In this document: positions 36,674-42,690 of the stretch, one piece after another | How positions within the stretch are numbered: the stretch's first letter is position 1 | Layout: each line of letters starts with the position of its first letter | DNA from: Monodelphis domestica | Taxonomy: Eukaryota > Chordata > Mammalia > Didelphimorphia > Didelphidae | Length of the DNA: 64,000 nucleotides | Assembly (NCBI RefSeq): GCF_027887165.1 | Contig: NC_077233.1 | Coordinates: forward strand, 229,238,872 to 229,302,871 | Reading direction: 5' to 3' | Position numbers and translations under genes: made by a program | The notes under the pieces: model-generated | Database searches by the model: none | Told to the model about the DNA's origin: nothing | The model's input: only the letters and a program-made list of their open reading frames with translations

Positions 36674-37123
36674 TTATACCAACTGGATTCAACTTCCTGT
36701 TTAAAGTATAATAAACATTAGCTATTCATTTGATAAACATTTTTATTCATCCTACATGAGTAATTCGTTTTTTAAAAGACTGCATTATACTAGTAGTTAA
36801 GAAATTAACATTTGATAATTTGATGATTTCATAGCTAAAAGATGCCAAAATGCTTTCTTTAATGTATACACAAACTCCTACAGTTTCAGGGATGTGTCCC
36901 ATTACTTATTTCATTGCTATGGAGGAGAAGCAGCTCTGTCCAAAAGCAAAGGACCATAAGGGAATTCTCTTACCTGAGACTGGTGAAAGGCAGCTTCTGA
37001 AATCTTGTATTGCTTCAAAAAAAGCTGCATATAGTAAAAATTAAAGACAGTACTCATCATCCCACTCCCCAAAGTAGTCATAGAATATGCTAGAGCATTG
37101 GCGTGAACTCGTCCAAGCTTCAT
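2400..37123 (-). CDS. MFSD13B: MFSD13B-like transporter, six coding exons, 467 aa
   Basis: Multi-pass membrane protein of the MFSD13 (TMEM180) branch of the major facilitator superfamily, related to the glycoside-pentoside-hexuronide:cation symporters. The substrate is unknown. I joined six minus-strand exons: 37123-36974, 33070-32339, 28453-28299, 20687-20604, 18100-17957 and 2538-2400. Each has GT/AG borders, phases agree (0,0,2,2,2), and the total is 1404 nt, 467 residues plus stop. Landmarks: YKI near residue 40, the family block NDPLFGYIQD at 60-69, an acidic serine-rich central loop at about 208-228, RK at 373-374, FTKPAQ near 389, and a last helix at about 432-450 ending in a short polar tail. 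Colinear with human MFSD13A (about 517 aa), mainly lacking its proline-rich C-terminal loop. The frame is intact. The name B rests on the CDR2 neighbour; the family assignment is firm, the paralogue letter less so. Confidence 0.85.
2645..2835 (-). mobile_element. MIR SINE
   Basis: TACTGAGGAGAAAGCTGAGT and GGAACTTGAACCAAGATCTA are reverse MIR words. MFSD13B intron 5, about 100 bases upstream of the exon 6 acceptor. Confidence 0.65.
3264..3901. repeat. Long imperfect inverted repeat (foldback)
   Basis: Arms 3264-3366 and 3798-3901 are reverse complements over about 104 bases at roughly 87 percent by eye, sharing CTCATTGAGAAAGGATGGAG and ATCTAGATTGGGTGATAAAT. The loop is about 430 bases. Lies at the left end of the L2 copy in MFSD13B intron 5. 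Confidence 0.75.
4143..4365 (+). mobile_element. L1 3' end (nested in L2)
   Basis: 3'-UTR signature TTGATCAATGATACATGTAA, AACCCAGTGGAATTGC and CATGGAGAAATATTC, ending in an AATTAATTAAACAAAC tail. Confidence 0.75.
4380..4548 (-). mobile_element. Marsupial SINE nested in L2
   Basis: Reverse copy: GAATCAATTCGAAGGCAGAA to ATCCACTGAGCCATGTAACT. Confidence 0.8.
4905..5350 (-). mobile_element. L1 3' end, reverse (nested in L2)
   Basis: Reverse-strand L1 tail (TTTTATTTTTATTG) and the ORF2 C-terminal block seen as GTACCACAATTAGTTCAGTCATTC. Confidence 0.7.
7095..7365. repeat. AT-only low-complexity tract
   Basis: About 270 bases almost wholly of TTAATTTAA/ATATTAAT words with local palindromes. MFSD13B intron 5. 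Confidence 0.85.
8294..8508 (-). mobile_element. Marsupial SINE with near-exact TSD
   Basis: Reverse full-length copy between AGGAATATATT and AGAAATATATT. Confidence 0.85.
10770..11125 (+). mobile_element. L2 3' end, split by a SINE
   Basis: CTCAGTGCCTGGAATATAACG ahead of the SINE at 10866-11095 and TTCTTAATAAATGCTTGTTAA after it make up a typical L2 3' terminus. Confidence 0.75.
10866..11095 (-). mobile_element. Mar1-type SINE inside L2
   Basis: TGCCTGGGGTCACTAGACTA to CTACCCAGCTGCCC, reverse orientation. Confidence 0.85.
11128..11525 (+). mobile_element. L1 3' end
   Basis: CAATGATCCAAGACAGTTCC, the CTCCAGAGAGAGAAC block and A-rich tail AATTAAAATTTTTTAAATAA. Confidence 0.75.
11755..11940 (-). 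mobile_element. Mar1-type SINE
   Basis: Reverse copy with the Mar1 3' part (CTCTTCATGACTCCATTTAG, GGGTTTTCTGGACAAAGATA). Confidence 0.8.
12535..12575. repeat. (AGC)n-like trinucleotide run
   Basis: About 12 interrupted AGC/AGT units (CAGTAGCAGCAGCACCAGCA). The opposing cysteine-rich reading is a by-product. Confidence 0.8.
14290..14945 (+). mobile_element. L1 3' end, 5'-truncated
   Basis: C-terminal ORF2 block (GGGGAATGGCTGAACAAATT, CAGAACCAGAACATTGTACA) through the 3' UTR (AACCCAGTGGAATTGCTTGTC) to an A-rich tail. Confidence 0.8.
15480..16545 (+). mobile_element. L2 LINE 3' portion with nested SINE
   Basis: Plus-strand L2, from the TATAGCAGCCTTCTAAATGATC block to the terminus TGCTTAATAAACACTTGTTAAATGA. 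Interrupted by a minus-strand SINE at 15630-15967, which is itself split by about 145 bases of unplaced sequence (15784-15930). Confidence 0.7.
15630..15967 (-). mobile_element. Marsupial SINE split by about 145 bp
   Basis: Body 15630-15783 and head 15931-15967 (CTCTCTATCCACTCAGCTGC) are separated by an unclassified segment. Confidence 0.7.
16688..16870 (+). mobile_element. Marsupial SINE
   Basis: GGGGCAGCTGGGTGGCTCAG head to GTATCAAGTAGAAGGTAAAG. Confidence 0.85.
17195..17300 (-). mobile_element. MIR-like SINE fragment
   Basis: ACTGAGAGGCGAAATGACTG and CCTGAACTCAGGTCCTCC. A second reverse SINE head (17320-17373, resuming at 17858) hosts the hAT copy. Confidence 0.6.
17374..17857 (-). mobile_element. 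hAT transposon, non-autonomous, OposCharlie-like
   Basis: 484 bp with terminal inverted repeats CAGGGGTCCCCAAACTT / AAGTTTGGGGACCCCTG. Internal sequence is the reverse-oriented match of the copy at 49218-49710. It sits in the head of a minus-strand SINE. Only CAC repeats at its flanks, so the 8-bp duplication seen at the other copy is not preserved here. No transposase; open stretches on either strand are incidental. Confidence 0.8.
17957..18100 (-). CDS. MFSD13B: MFSD13B coding exon 5
   Basis: 144 nt; acceptor ATTACAG, donor GTAAAG. Encodes residues 375-421 with split codons at both sides. SSMVFGTNALFTKPAQSLAP aligns with [20 protein letters not shown] of human MFSD13A; the TKPxQ motif is a strong family mark. 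The hAT copy at 17374-17857 lies 100 bases downstream of its donor. Confidence 0.9.
18318..18520 (+). mobile_element. Marsupial SINE
   Basis: GGGGCAGCTAGGTGGCTCAG to GAGAGACGGTAAGATTTTTT. About 200 bases upstream (transcript sense) of exon 5, and opposed to the SINE at 18612. Confidence 0.85.
18612..18806 (-). mobile_element. Marsupial SINE
   Basis: Reverse copy, CCCTTACCTTCCTTCTTGGA to CTACCCAGCTGTCC. Forms an inverted pair with the SINE at 18318-18520. Confidence 0.85.
18966..19160 (-). mobile_element. Marsupial SINE with TSD
   Basis: Reverse copy flanked by CTATTACATTATT on both sides (about 18949 and 19159). AT-rich sequence follows to about 19280. Confidence 0.85.
20040..20325 (+). mobile_element. 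L1 3' end
   Basis: CTCCAGAGAAAGAACTGATG block to a TTTACATGTAATTGGGGGAA tail; MFSD13B intron 4. Confidence 0.75.
20385..20505 (+). mobile_element. MIR fragment
   Basis: CTGAGCCTCAGTATATCCCC and GTAAATTGATGAGGCTAGAT. Confidence 0.55.
20604..20687 (-). CDS. MFSD13B: MFSD13B coding exon 4
   Basis: 84 nt; acceptor TTTCTAG, donor GTAAGT. Encodes residues 347-373 with a split codon at each side. NLPLADIIDADVVKFNRK aligns with LTLVVTDLVDEDLVLNHRK of human MFSD13A, including the acidic pairs. Too short to stand out as an open frame; found through splice sites and similarity. Confidence 0.85.
20930..21515 (+). mobile_element. L1 3' end interrupted by a SINE
   Basis: L1 3' UTR (CAATGATCCAAGACAATTCT before, CTCCAGAGAAAAAATTGATG after) split by the minus SINE at 21064-21275. 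The L1 bases AAGGATTTATGA occur on both sides as the target duplication. Confidence 0.8.
21064..21275 (-). mobile_element. Marsupial SINE with TSD
   Basis: Full-length reverse copy (CCCTTACCTTCCATCTTGGA to the CTATCAGCTGCACCC head) with duplications AAGGATTTATGATAAAA / AAGGATTTATGACAAAA. Lies in MFSD13B intron 3, 0.4 kb upstream of exon 4. Confidence 0.9.
21517..21722 (+). mobile_element. Marsupial SINE with TSD
   Basis: Full-length forward copy (GGGGCAGCTGGGTGGCTCAG to GGAAGGTAAGGGTTT), flanked by AAAAGTTAATTG on both sides. Nearly the reverse complement of the SINE 240 bases to its left. Confidence 0.9.
21990..22236 (+). mobile_element. Mar1-type SINE
   Basis: ACTGGCAAACCACTTCAGTA and ACCCCAAATGGGGTGATTAA are the Mar1 3' part. 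Confidence 0.85.
22560..24858 (+). mobile_element. L1 3' third, split by an LTR-like insert
   Basis: Plus-strand ORF2 C-terminal region (AATGACTTAAACATAGGGAA; CCCAATCAACAATTGGTCAG; ACTGCTGGGTTTGTATCCCA) and 3' UTR to 23763. The terminal 100 bases follow at 24757-24858 after the fossil insertion. 5'-truncated. Confidence 0.8.
23764..24756 (-). mobile_element. LTR-like fossil of about 1 kb inside an L1 3' end
   Basis: Interrupts an L1 3' UTR: L1 sequence stops at ACATGTAAAACC (to 23763) and resumes at AAAACCCAGTGG (from about 24757), giving an approximately 6-bp duplication AAAACC. The insert is unrelated to L1. On the minus strand it begins TGCGGGGGG and carries an AATAAA signal near 24395, as expected of an LTR. 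Family unknown; a degraded, solitary fossil. Confidence is moderate for the insertion, lower for the LTR class. Confidence 0.5.
24860..25235 (+). mobile_element. L1 3' end, second copy
   Basis: Starts in GAACCAGGAGAACATTATAC and repeats the 3'-UTR blocks of the preceding L1, with its own tail AAATAAATAAATAAAATTT. Confidence 0.8.
25470..26093 (-). pseudogene. RAB38: RAB38 processed pseudogene
   Basis: Intronless minus-strand copy of the small GTPase RAB38 (211 aa in human). It starts MQNQPKEYLY at 26093; the P-loop region reads NLGMGKTNIIKHYVHQNFS (GVGKT altered to GMGKT). The middle (WDxETV, FGNMTRVYYREAMGAF counterpart) appears only across shifted frames. The C-terminal third MDQFCKE...WFETLAKENININ...KHILANEN...EPDIVKPHLPSS is open, and a stop lies at 25472. 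A stop codon replaces K11 (MQAPHKEHLYK in human), and several frameshifts break the body. The absence of introns across the whole length points to L1-mediated retrocopying. No clear poly(A) tail remains. It sits in MFSD13B intron 3, same strand. Not expected to make a working GTPase. Confidence 0.85.
26240..26925 (-). mobile_element. L1 ORF2 C-terminal segment, reverse
   Basis: Reverse blocks such as CCACAATACATTCAGC, CTTGGTCAAAGGGCATAGTG and TTTCCAGAATGGTTATATTC match the L1 ORF2 end. Lies immediately beside the RAB38 pseudogene. Confidence 0.75.
26950..27640 (+). pseudogene. Unrecognised retrocopy-like stretch with 132-aa open frame
   Basis: An open frame at 26950-27348 encodes a polar, Lys/Asn-rich protein, including KEDYIDNFENRAKDFLEYLH. 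A second open stretch in a shifted frame follows (EIYEASTKLCHKEC around 27370-27410, ending near 27455). An AATAAA-like signal lies near 27609, and an A-rich tract follows at 27630-27646. The layout (open frame, signal, A-tract, no introns) resembles a decayed processed copy of some cellular transcript. I do not recognise the parent. It lies within MFSD13B intron 3, antisense to it. Confidence 0.35.
28299..28453 (-). CDS. MFSD13B: MFSD13B coding exon 3
   Basis: 155 nt; acceptor CTTTTAG, donor GTAAGT. Encodes residues 295-345 and two bases of codon 346. It aligns with the LSLCRRWGVYAVV...LFIAS stretch of human MFSD13A. Predicted helix content is high (VMLLLGQEHYYILAFYL). Confidence 0.85.
28975..29240. 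repeat. Degenerate ACATGTATA-rich tract
   Basis: Alternating purine-pyrimidine words (ACACATGTAC, TATGTACATG). A similar tract lies at 29575-29665. Simple-sequence derived, MFSD13B intron 2. Confidence 0.65.
29880..29975 (-). mobile_element. MIR fragment
   Basis: TTGTACAGATGAGGGAATTA with a following AGTTAAATGA, reverse MIR core; weak. Confidence 0.45.
31250..31435 (+). mobile_element. L2 3' fragment
   Basis: TTCAAGGCTTAACTCAGATG, CATTTCCCACTATAAGTCTT and CTCACATAGCATTTTG fit the L2 3' region. MFSD13B intron 2. Confidence 0.55.
31500..31700 (+). mobile_element. MIR SINE
   Basis: TAGCATGGAACAATGGAACG, TTGGGTTCGAATCCTGGATG, TTCCTCATCTATAAAACAAG. MFSD13B intron 2. Confidence 0.75.
32339..33070 (-). 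CDS. MFSD13B: MFSD13B coding exon 2 (largest)
   Basis: 732 nt, 244 codons, phase 0 at both ends; acceptor CTTCCAG, donor CAG before GTATGT. It encodes residues 51-294: helix 2 with the NDPLFGYIQD block, several more helices, the charged central loop with SESESE, and the start of the second half (MNFFQVFH around 249-256). The open frame runs past both splice sites, but the extra residues have no family similarity, while the splice junctions restore it. Confidence 0.9.
33320..33563 (+). mobile_element. Mar1-type SINE
   Basis: GGCCAGCTAGGTGGTGCAGC head and full Mar1 3' part GGCAAACCATTCCAGTATG, AAGAGTCAGCTATGACTGAA. Confidence 0.85.
33620..33785 (+). mobile_element. MIR SINE
   Basis: CCAGATCTGACATTAGGCAT, TTTCCTCGTCTGTAACAGGG. 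Confidence 0.65.
33974..34185 (+). mobile_element. Marsupial SINE
   Basis: GCTGGGTGGCTCAGTGGATA to AGAAGGTAAGGGTTTAAAAA. Confidence 0.85.
34480..35592 (-). mobile_element. Marsupial SINE split by the LTR-like fossil
   Basis: SINE tail 34480-34514 (CCTTTACCTTCTGTCTTA) resumes at 35431 (CTTAGCATCAATGCTGTGCA) after the 916-bp insert. The SINE is therefore older than the insert. Confidence 0.85.
34515..35430 (+). mobile_element. LTR-like fossil, 916 bp, 15-bp inverted ends
   Basis: Inserted in a SINE: flanked on both sides by CTTA, and removing it joins the SINE cleanly. The ends are exact inverted repeats TGTGAAAGAGGAATT / AATTCCTCTTTCACA. The first about 590 bases look like a retroviral LTR (AATAAA near 34853, end TGTTACA near 35102), followed by a primer-site-like TTTGGCACCC and about 300 bases of further sequence. 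A 4-bp duplication fits class I ERVs. It is a fossil remnant without gag-pol-env. A TIR-bearing DNA element is the alternative. Moderately young: the ends are still perfect. Confidence 0.6.
35755..35855 (-). mobile_element. MIR/SINE fragment
   Basis: ACTTGAACTCAGGTCCAACT and a head-like ACCAGGCTGCCTG. Confidence 0.6.
36028..36212 (-). mobile_element. Marsupial SINE
   Basis: AACCCTTACCTTCTGCCTTA to CTCTATCCACTCTGTGCCC. Confidence 0.85.
36625..36667. repeat. (GT)n microsatellite
   Basis: About 21 GT units with one late interruption, 0.3 kb downstream (transcript sense) of MFSD13B exon 1. Confidence 0.95.
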
Positions 37124-37156
37124 TTTCCTTTCCTTAAAGGACTTCTTCCCTTTATT
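36974..37156 (-). CDS. MFSD13B: MFSD13B coding exon 1 (with start codon)
   Basis: The acceptor is TTTAG after a pyrimidine-rich tract at about 37157-37180, so at least one 5'-UTR exon must lie upstream and was not found. Translation starts at the ATG at 37123, which has A at -3. An in-frame TAG (37158-37156) straddles the acceptor, and residue 1 lies close to the start of human MFSD13A. The exon encodes 50 residues including the first membrane helix (about 12-32) and ends CAG before GTAAGAG, phase 0. Bases 37156-37124 are 5' UTR. Confidence 0.8.
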
Positions 37157-37379
37157 CTAAACAAAAGTAAAAAGACAGTCATTTTACAGTATTTGCTAAA
37201 ACTATCTCAAAACAAAAATCTCTTAGATTCCAATATATTTAATTATCTTGAGTTATGTGGTTAAGTAAAACCAAATAATTTTGAATGACAGCACAAAACA
37301 CTATTAAATAAAAAATTAGTATGGGATCTTACAATGGATTGAAACTGATTAGTTAAGTCTTTACTCAGAAAAAATGTGA

Positions 37380-37490
37380 TGCATATGGGAGAAGCACAGA
37401 AATATCCATAGGAAATAATGCAGTGAAGTAAGTAGAACCAAAAGAACAATATTCATAATGACTATAACAATGGAAACAAAAAAAAATCAA
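37380..37490 (+). mobile_element. L1 3' fragment
   Basis: AAATAATGCAGTGAAGTAAG followed by TAGAACCAAAAGAACAATAT is an L1 3' block. A forward SINE follows directly. Weak call. Confidence 0.5.
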
Positions 37491-37497
37491 AAGTGAA

Positions 37498-37688
37498 TGT
37501 AGGGGTAGCTAGGTGGCTCAGCAGATAAGAGAGCCAGACCTAGAGAGAGTATCAAGTCCTGTGTTCATATTTGGCCTTAGACACTTCCTAGCTGTGTGAC
37601 CCGGGGCAAGTCACTAAACCCCAATTACCTAACCCTCATGGGTACTGTCTTGGAACCCTGACTTAGTATCAATTCTAAAATAGAACAA
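37498..37688 (+). mobile_element. Marsupial SINE
   Basis: GGGGTAGCTAGGTGGCTCAG to ATCAATTCTAAAATAGAAC. Confidence 0.85.
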
Positions 37689-38244
37689 TCACAACTCAAA
37701 AGAAGAAACATGAGGAGACACGTGCATCTACTCTCAACCCCTGTTTGTAGAGGTGACAAGGTTCCCAAGTGTACAGTGTATATATTTTTAGACTTCTTCA
37801 ATGCACTAATTACTAATACTGATTTTTCATTTTTTTAAAATTTGTCTTTCTAAAAAAACACTTGTTATATGAGATGGTTCTCTGAGAAGAGGTGGGATAT
37901 TCAGAAACACTATGTTGATTTTTAAAAAGGGTCTTTAATCAATTTTAACACATCTTATTTCACATATTGCTTACTCTGGAAGAATATAACAAATTATTTT
38001 TCATATTTATAAAATACAACTAGTACTAGTATGTGAGATACATGGTGTGTTAAAAGCAATATACAAAATGATATTTTTTAACATCAAATGTTGACAAAGA
38101 CTATTACTATTTGCTAAGGAAATTTACTTTATGGAAATCAGCCCCCCAAAAGGCAAAAAACCAAATCAGACAGCAGAGAGATGTGTAAGCCAAGAGCAAT
38201 GCCAGTTTAGAATATAAACTCTTTTTGTAAAATCTTATGGGTGA

Positions 38245-38418
38245 TGGGATCTTGAGGTGAAGTGGCTTAGTAGATGGAAACTCAGGAGATGGAAAATTTT
38301 GGGTTCAAAACTGTCCTCAAGGCACTTCTTAGCTGTGTGATCCTGGACAAGTACCACTCTTTTGCCTTGGAACCAATACTTGTATTAGACAGAAGGTACA
38401 GGCTTTAAAAAAAATCTT
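38245..38418 (+). mobile_element. Marsupial SINE, diverged
   Basis: GTGAAGTGGCTTAGTAGATG, TTAGCTGTGTGATCCTGGAC, GACAGAAGGTACAGGCTTT. Confidence 0.75.
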
Positions 38419-39762
38419 ATGGATGATGATGGGGAAAGACTGTGAGCAGTAGTAACCCCTAAAACAAGGAGTAGTAAAGGGAAAAACCAGTTTTCAGAAA
38501 ATCTGGTAAGAGGGCCAGTTCATTCAAAATCAAGGCTCATAAGGATAAAAACTGTAGGATCACAAACTGAAAAGAAAAAGTGGGAAAGACTTGTCAAATT
38601 TTCTGCAACATTTTTCTTTATCAATAGCAATAGAGGCAGAATATCTGGACTCTAATATATAGATGGAAAGAGCCACTAAAATTGGTTAAGGATTCACAAA
38701 GGAGTTCAACACTACAGGTGACAAAATTTTGAGATTGCTAAGGTGCTGATTCTCAAGATACTACAAAGAAGAAAGGATACAAAATAGTAGGAAAAATCAT
38801 AGACTTTATGCTTTTTAAAAAAGATTATGAGGCTATATCATGAGGATGCCAATAACTGTCACCAATGCCTCTACTTACTCATCTCTACAAAATCTTTTTA
38901 AGACTACATATAGAATTACATCCTTACATAGAATAAGAATTACATTCTTGAAATTCTTGGGAGGGAACAAGCAGACTTTTGCAAGTAATATTCTATAGTA
39001 AACATATTTACAGTAACACAACAGACTAAAAGGTGCAGGAAATATAAGATCTCTTTACAGAGGCAGAATTAAGAAGGCAGAGTGAGAAAAAGCATTTTTG
39101 CCTAGCTCACTCAGATCTATAACACCCTAAAAAAAACCTACCAGACTAAATTCTGATTGAGAAAGCCAAGAAAAAGTGGTAAGTAATTTTTTCAGCCTAG
39201 AGCAGCTTAGGGAAAGAGAGGTTGGAAGCTACTTTACCAAGTGAGGAGCAGGTATAGGAAGAATCACGACAAAAAGAAATTCCAAGAGATCTCTGAACTA
39301 TTGGTAGGTGTGAGGTGCCAGCTGGTGGCTCTGTCGCCCATTATTCAGGTCTAGGACATGGTTCTAGGGAGGAGAGCAGCCAGTAGAGTGTGATTCCTAG
39401 CTATCTATGTACTGAGCAAGGAACAAGTTCCAGAAACAGCTGTGTAGCTATAAGCCCAGGAATCGAGCAGGGACTCAGATGTAACCTTTAGCCTATAATG
39501 GAATAACCAGGGTCACAGAACAAAAGGGAGCCAGCACTCCCAGTGGACTAACAGTGACTGAGTGTAGTAGCAATCCAATAGAACACAGCCATAGATAAAT
39601 CAACAGACCCAAATCTGGGCCAGGAACTTTTAAGGCTCACACCAGGAGAGCAGCGAAAAGGTCTATCCTTAGATCATATACATTATATACACACTTCCAA
39701 AGAACACATGATGAAATATGCTATTCATTTTGGGATACTGAAAAGAAAATTAACAGCTATGG

Positions 39763-39945
39763 GTCAGCTAGGTGGCTCAATGAATAGAGAATGAGGCTTG
39801 GAGATTAAATCTATCCTCAAAAACTTAATTGCTGTGTGACCCTGGGCAAGTCACTTCATCCCCATTGCTTAGCCCTTACCATTCTTCTGCCTTAGAACCA
39901 ATATATAGTATTGATTCTAAGGTGGAAGGTACAGTTTAAAAATGA
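39763..39945 (+). mobile_element. Marsupial SINE nested in L1
   Basis: GGGTCAGCTAGGTGGCTCAA to TGATTCTAAGGTGGAAGGTA. Confidence 0.85.
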
Positions 39946-40214
39946 TACTTAAAAAAATAACTTCTAGAAAATTGGCCATATAGAAGAAATAATTCTATTG
40001 ATTCCATGAAAAGACTTAAAAATTAGAAGAAAATGAAATATCTCACAGGAAAAAACAAATGACTTGGAAAACAGATCAAAATAGGTAATTTAAGAATCAC
40101 TGAATTATCTAAAAATCATGAACAAAAACAAGAAAGTCTAGATGGACATTATAGTTCAAGAAATAATTAAAGAAAACTGCCCAGATATCTTAGAACCAGA
40201 GGGCAACAAAAAAA

Positions 40215-40845
40215 TCTATTAAGCTATGCTTATGCTTTGACCCAGTGATTTCACTATTAGATCTATACTTCAAAGAGATCAAAGAAAGAGGGAAAGAATC
40301 CATATGTACAAAAATTTTTATAAGAGCTACTTTTGTAGTGGCAAAGACTGGAACTTGTGAAGATAACTAACAATCGGAAATGGATAACCAAGTTGTCATA
40401 TATAATTGTGATGGAATATTCTTATGCTTTCAGAAATGATATGGGGATGGTTTCATAAAAACCTGGGAAGACTTATATGAATTGATACAAAATGCAGTGA
40501 GTAGAACCAAAAGAACAATTTACACATTAATAATAGCAATCTTGTAAAAACAATTAACTTTAGAAGACTTAGTAACTCTGTCTAACATAATGACTATTTA
40601 CACTTCCAAAGAAATGATGAAATATGCTATTCACTTTTAGATAGAGTTGATGCATTCAGAGTGTATTTTCTTCTCTTCTTTTCTTTCGTGTTTTGGACAT
40701 GGCCAGTTCAGGAATTTATTTTGCATAACTATACCTATTTTTGATGGATTTTGTTTTTCTTGCCTTCTCAATGAGTGGAGAAGGGACAGAATTTGGAATT
40801 AAAAATAGACTTGATTTTTTTTAAAATTGGGGAAAAAAGAGGTAA
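40215..40845 (+). mobile_element. L1 3' end nested in older L1 ORF1
   Basis: GCTTTGACCCAGTGATTTCA through the C-terminal and 3'-UTR blocks to TGGAATTAAAAATAGACTTG and an A-rich tail. It splits the host L1 between GAGGGCAA and GAGGTAAA. Confidence 0.75.
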
Positions 40846-41621
40846 AAGTAGAAATTAAAAGAATTCACTGGTCACTTCCTGAAAGAAACTGCAAATGAAA
40901 ATTCTCAGGAATATCATATTAGAAATCCAGAGCTCTTAGGTTACAGAAAAAGTTCTGCAAGCAGCCAGAAAGAGAGAATTTAAGTTTTATAGAGGCATAG
41001 TGAGGATCATACAAGATTCAGAAGTCACCTCATTAAGGAACAGAGAGCTTCGAATATGATGTTCCAGAAGGCAAAAGAACTAGGTTTATAGCCAAGAATA
41101 ATGGAAATAAATTTGGAAATCATCTTGAGGCAAAGCATAAAATAGGGAAATATATGCTTTCTATATGCAAATTTTTGTTCTTGTCACAGAGAACAGCCAA
41201 AACAAAGTTCAAATACAAGGGAGAGTGCCAATATATGATGAAGTCTTCCAGGTTGACCTGTTTGAGGATATTATTTTTCTGATTACATTAAGCTCTGGAA
41301 AACTGTAGTTTCCTGAAAGAGATCTATAACTGAGTTTGGCCTAACTAGCCACATAGGAAAAAATCAAGTAGCTGGAGAAAGCAGAAATCAGAAATGAACT
41401 TTCCTGAAGGTCAGTCAGCTCAGAACAACATATGATCAGTAACCATGAGAAAGTGACTCCCTTACTAACAAAGAAGTTAGTATAGTGTACGTGTGCTAAT
41501 GTTAGGACACAACCCTCTGGACAGTTTTATCTGCCCATGAAAGTCTAAGCCCTGCTTTGGCTACTCCTTGCCTCTGCCACTTGTGAGCTTCTCCATCCTG
41601 TGCCAATGGCTATCATTTTCT

Positions 41622-42260
41622 TTCTTTCTTTTTTTTAAATTTAAATTTAAATTTTTAATTTTTATTTGGTCATTTCCAAACATTATTCATTGGAAACAAA
41701 GACCATTTTCTTTTCTTCCCTCCCTGCCTCCCCCACCTCTCCCATAGCCCACACGCGATTCCACTGGGTATCACGTGTTCTTGATTCAAACCCATTTCCA
41801 TGTTGTTGGTATTTGCATTAGAGTGTTTGTTTAGAGTCTCTCCTCAGTCGTATCCCCTCCACCCCTGTAGTCAAGCAGTTGCTTTTCATCAGTGTTTTTA
41901 CTCCCACAGTTTATCTTATGCTTTTGGATAGTGTTTTTTAGATCCCTGCAGACTGTTCAGGGACACTGCATTGCCACTAATGGAGAAGTCCATTACCTTC
42001 GATTGTACCACAGTGTCTCAGTCTCTGTGTACAATGTTTTCCTGGTTCTGCTCCTTTCGCTCTGCATCACTTCCTGGAGGTTGTTCCAGTCTCCATGGAA
42101 TTCCTCCACTTTATTATTCCTTTGAGCACAATAGTATTCCATCACCAACATATACCACAATTTGTTCAGTCATTCCCCAATTGAAGGGCATCCCCTCATT
42201 TTCCAATTTTTGGCCACCACAAAGAGTGCAGCTATGAATATTCTTGTACATGTATTTTTC
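41622..42260 (-). mobile_element. L1 3' end, reverse, exact 15-bp TSD
   Basis: 5'-truncated insertion flanked by TGGCTATCATTTTCT at 41607-41621 and 42261-42275. Tail is T-rich at the left. Sequence is close to the 46.1-kb copy, so fairly young. Confidence 0.9.
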
Positions 42261-42289
42261 TGGCTATCATTTTCTAAACCTGCTTTAGG

Positions 42290-42690
42290 GCCATAGTTTG
42301 TTATTTTGTAATTGAAAATTCATTTGAAGAATCCAAAAAAAGGGAAAGAAACTTTATTAAAGCAAAGCAAAGTATCATTGAAAAAAATATATAAGATATA
42401 CAATGGAATGTCCCGTACCCCAAGCTAATGACAAATCTGGCTTCTAGACAATAAGGCTCGCTTGCTTCAATTATTTTGCATCTGATCATCAAGGTTATGT
42501 CTCATTAATGGACATTGTTTTCTTTGTGTCTTGCACCCTATAAAAATTGCATTGTAATTTCAGTCTGACGCAGCTTTCACTAGGAAAGTCTGCCCTGGTC
42601 AGTAGATTCATTTATTAATTAATAGATTAATAAATAAATACTGGTTCCATTCATTTGAACTTTTGGATGCCCAGACTGGCTTTATAAAGT
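42290..42690 (+). mobile_element. Possible LTR-like fossil
   Basis: Contains TATAAAAATTG near 42540 and AATAAA near 42635, followed by TTTTGGATGCCCAGACTGG near 42663, which resembles the TTTGGCACCCAGACTG junction of the 34.5-35.4 kb fossil. No flanking duplication seen. Old and degraded; weak call. Confidence 0.3.

Larger units (their letters stand above)
39040..41260 (+). mobile_element. Old L1 5' region and ORF1, with nested elements
   Basis: A 5'-UTR-like start (GAGGCAGAATTAAGAAGGCA at about 39059) leads into ORF1-derived sequence: CTGCCCAGATATCTTAGAAC at about 40179, then, after a nested L1 3' end, AAAAGAATTCACTGGTCACT and AAAGTTCTGCAAGCAGCCAG, matching the ORF1 C-terminal domain of marsupial L1. 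A SINE also lies inside (39763-39945). No intact frame. Confidence 0.6.
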
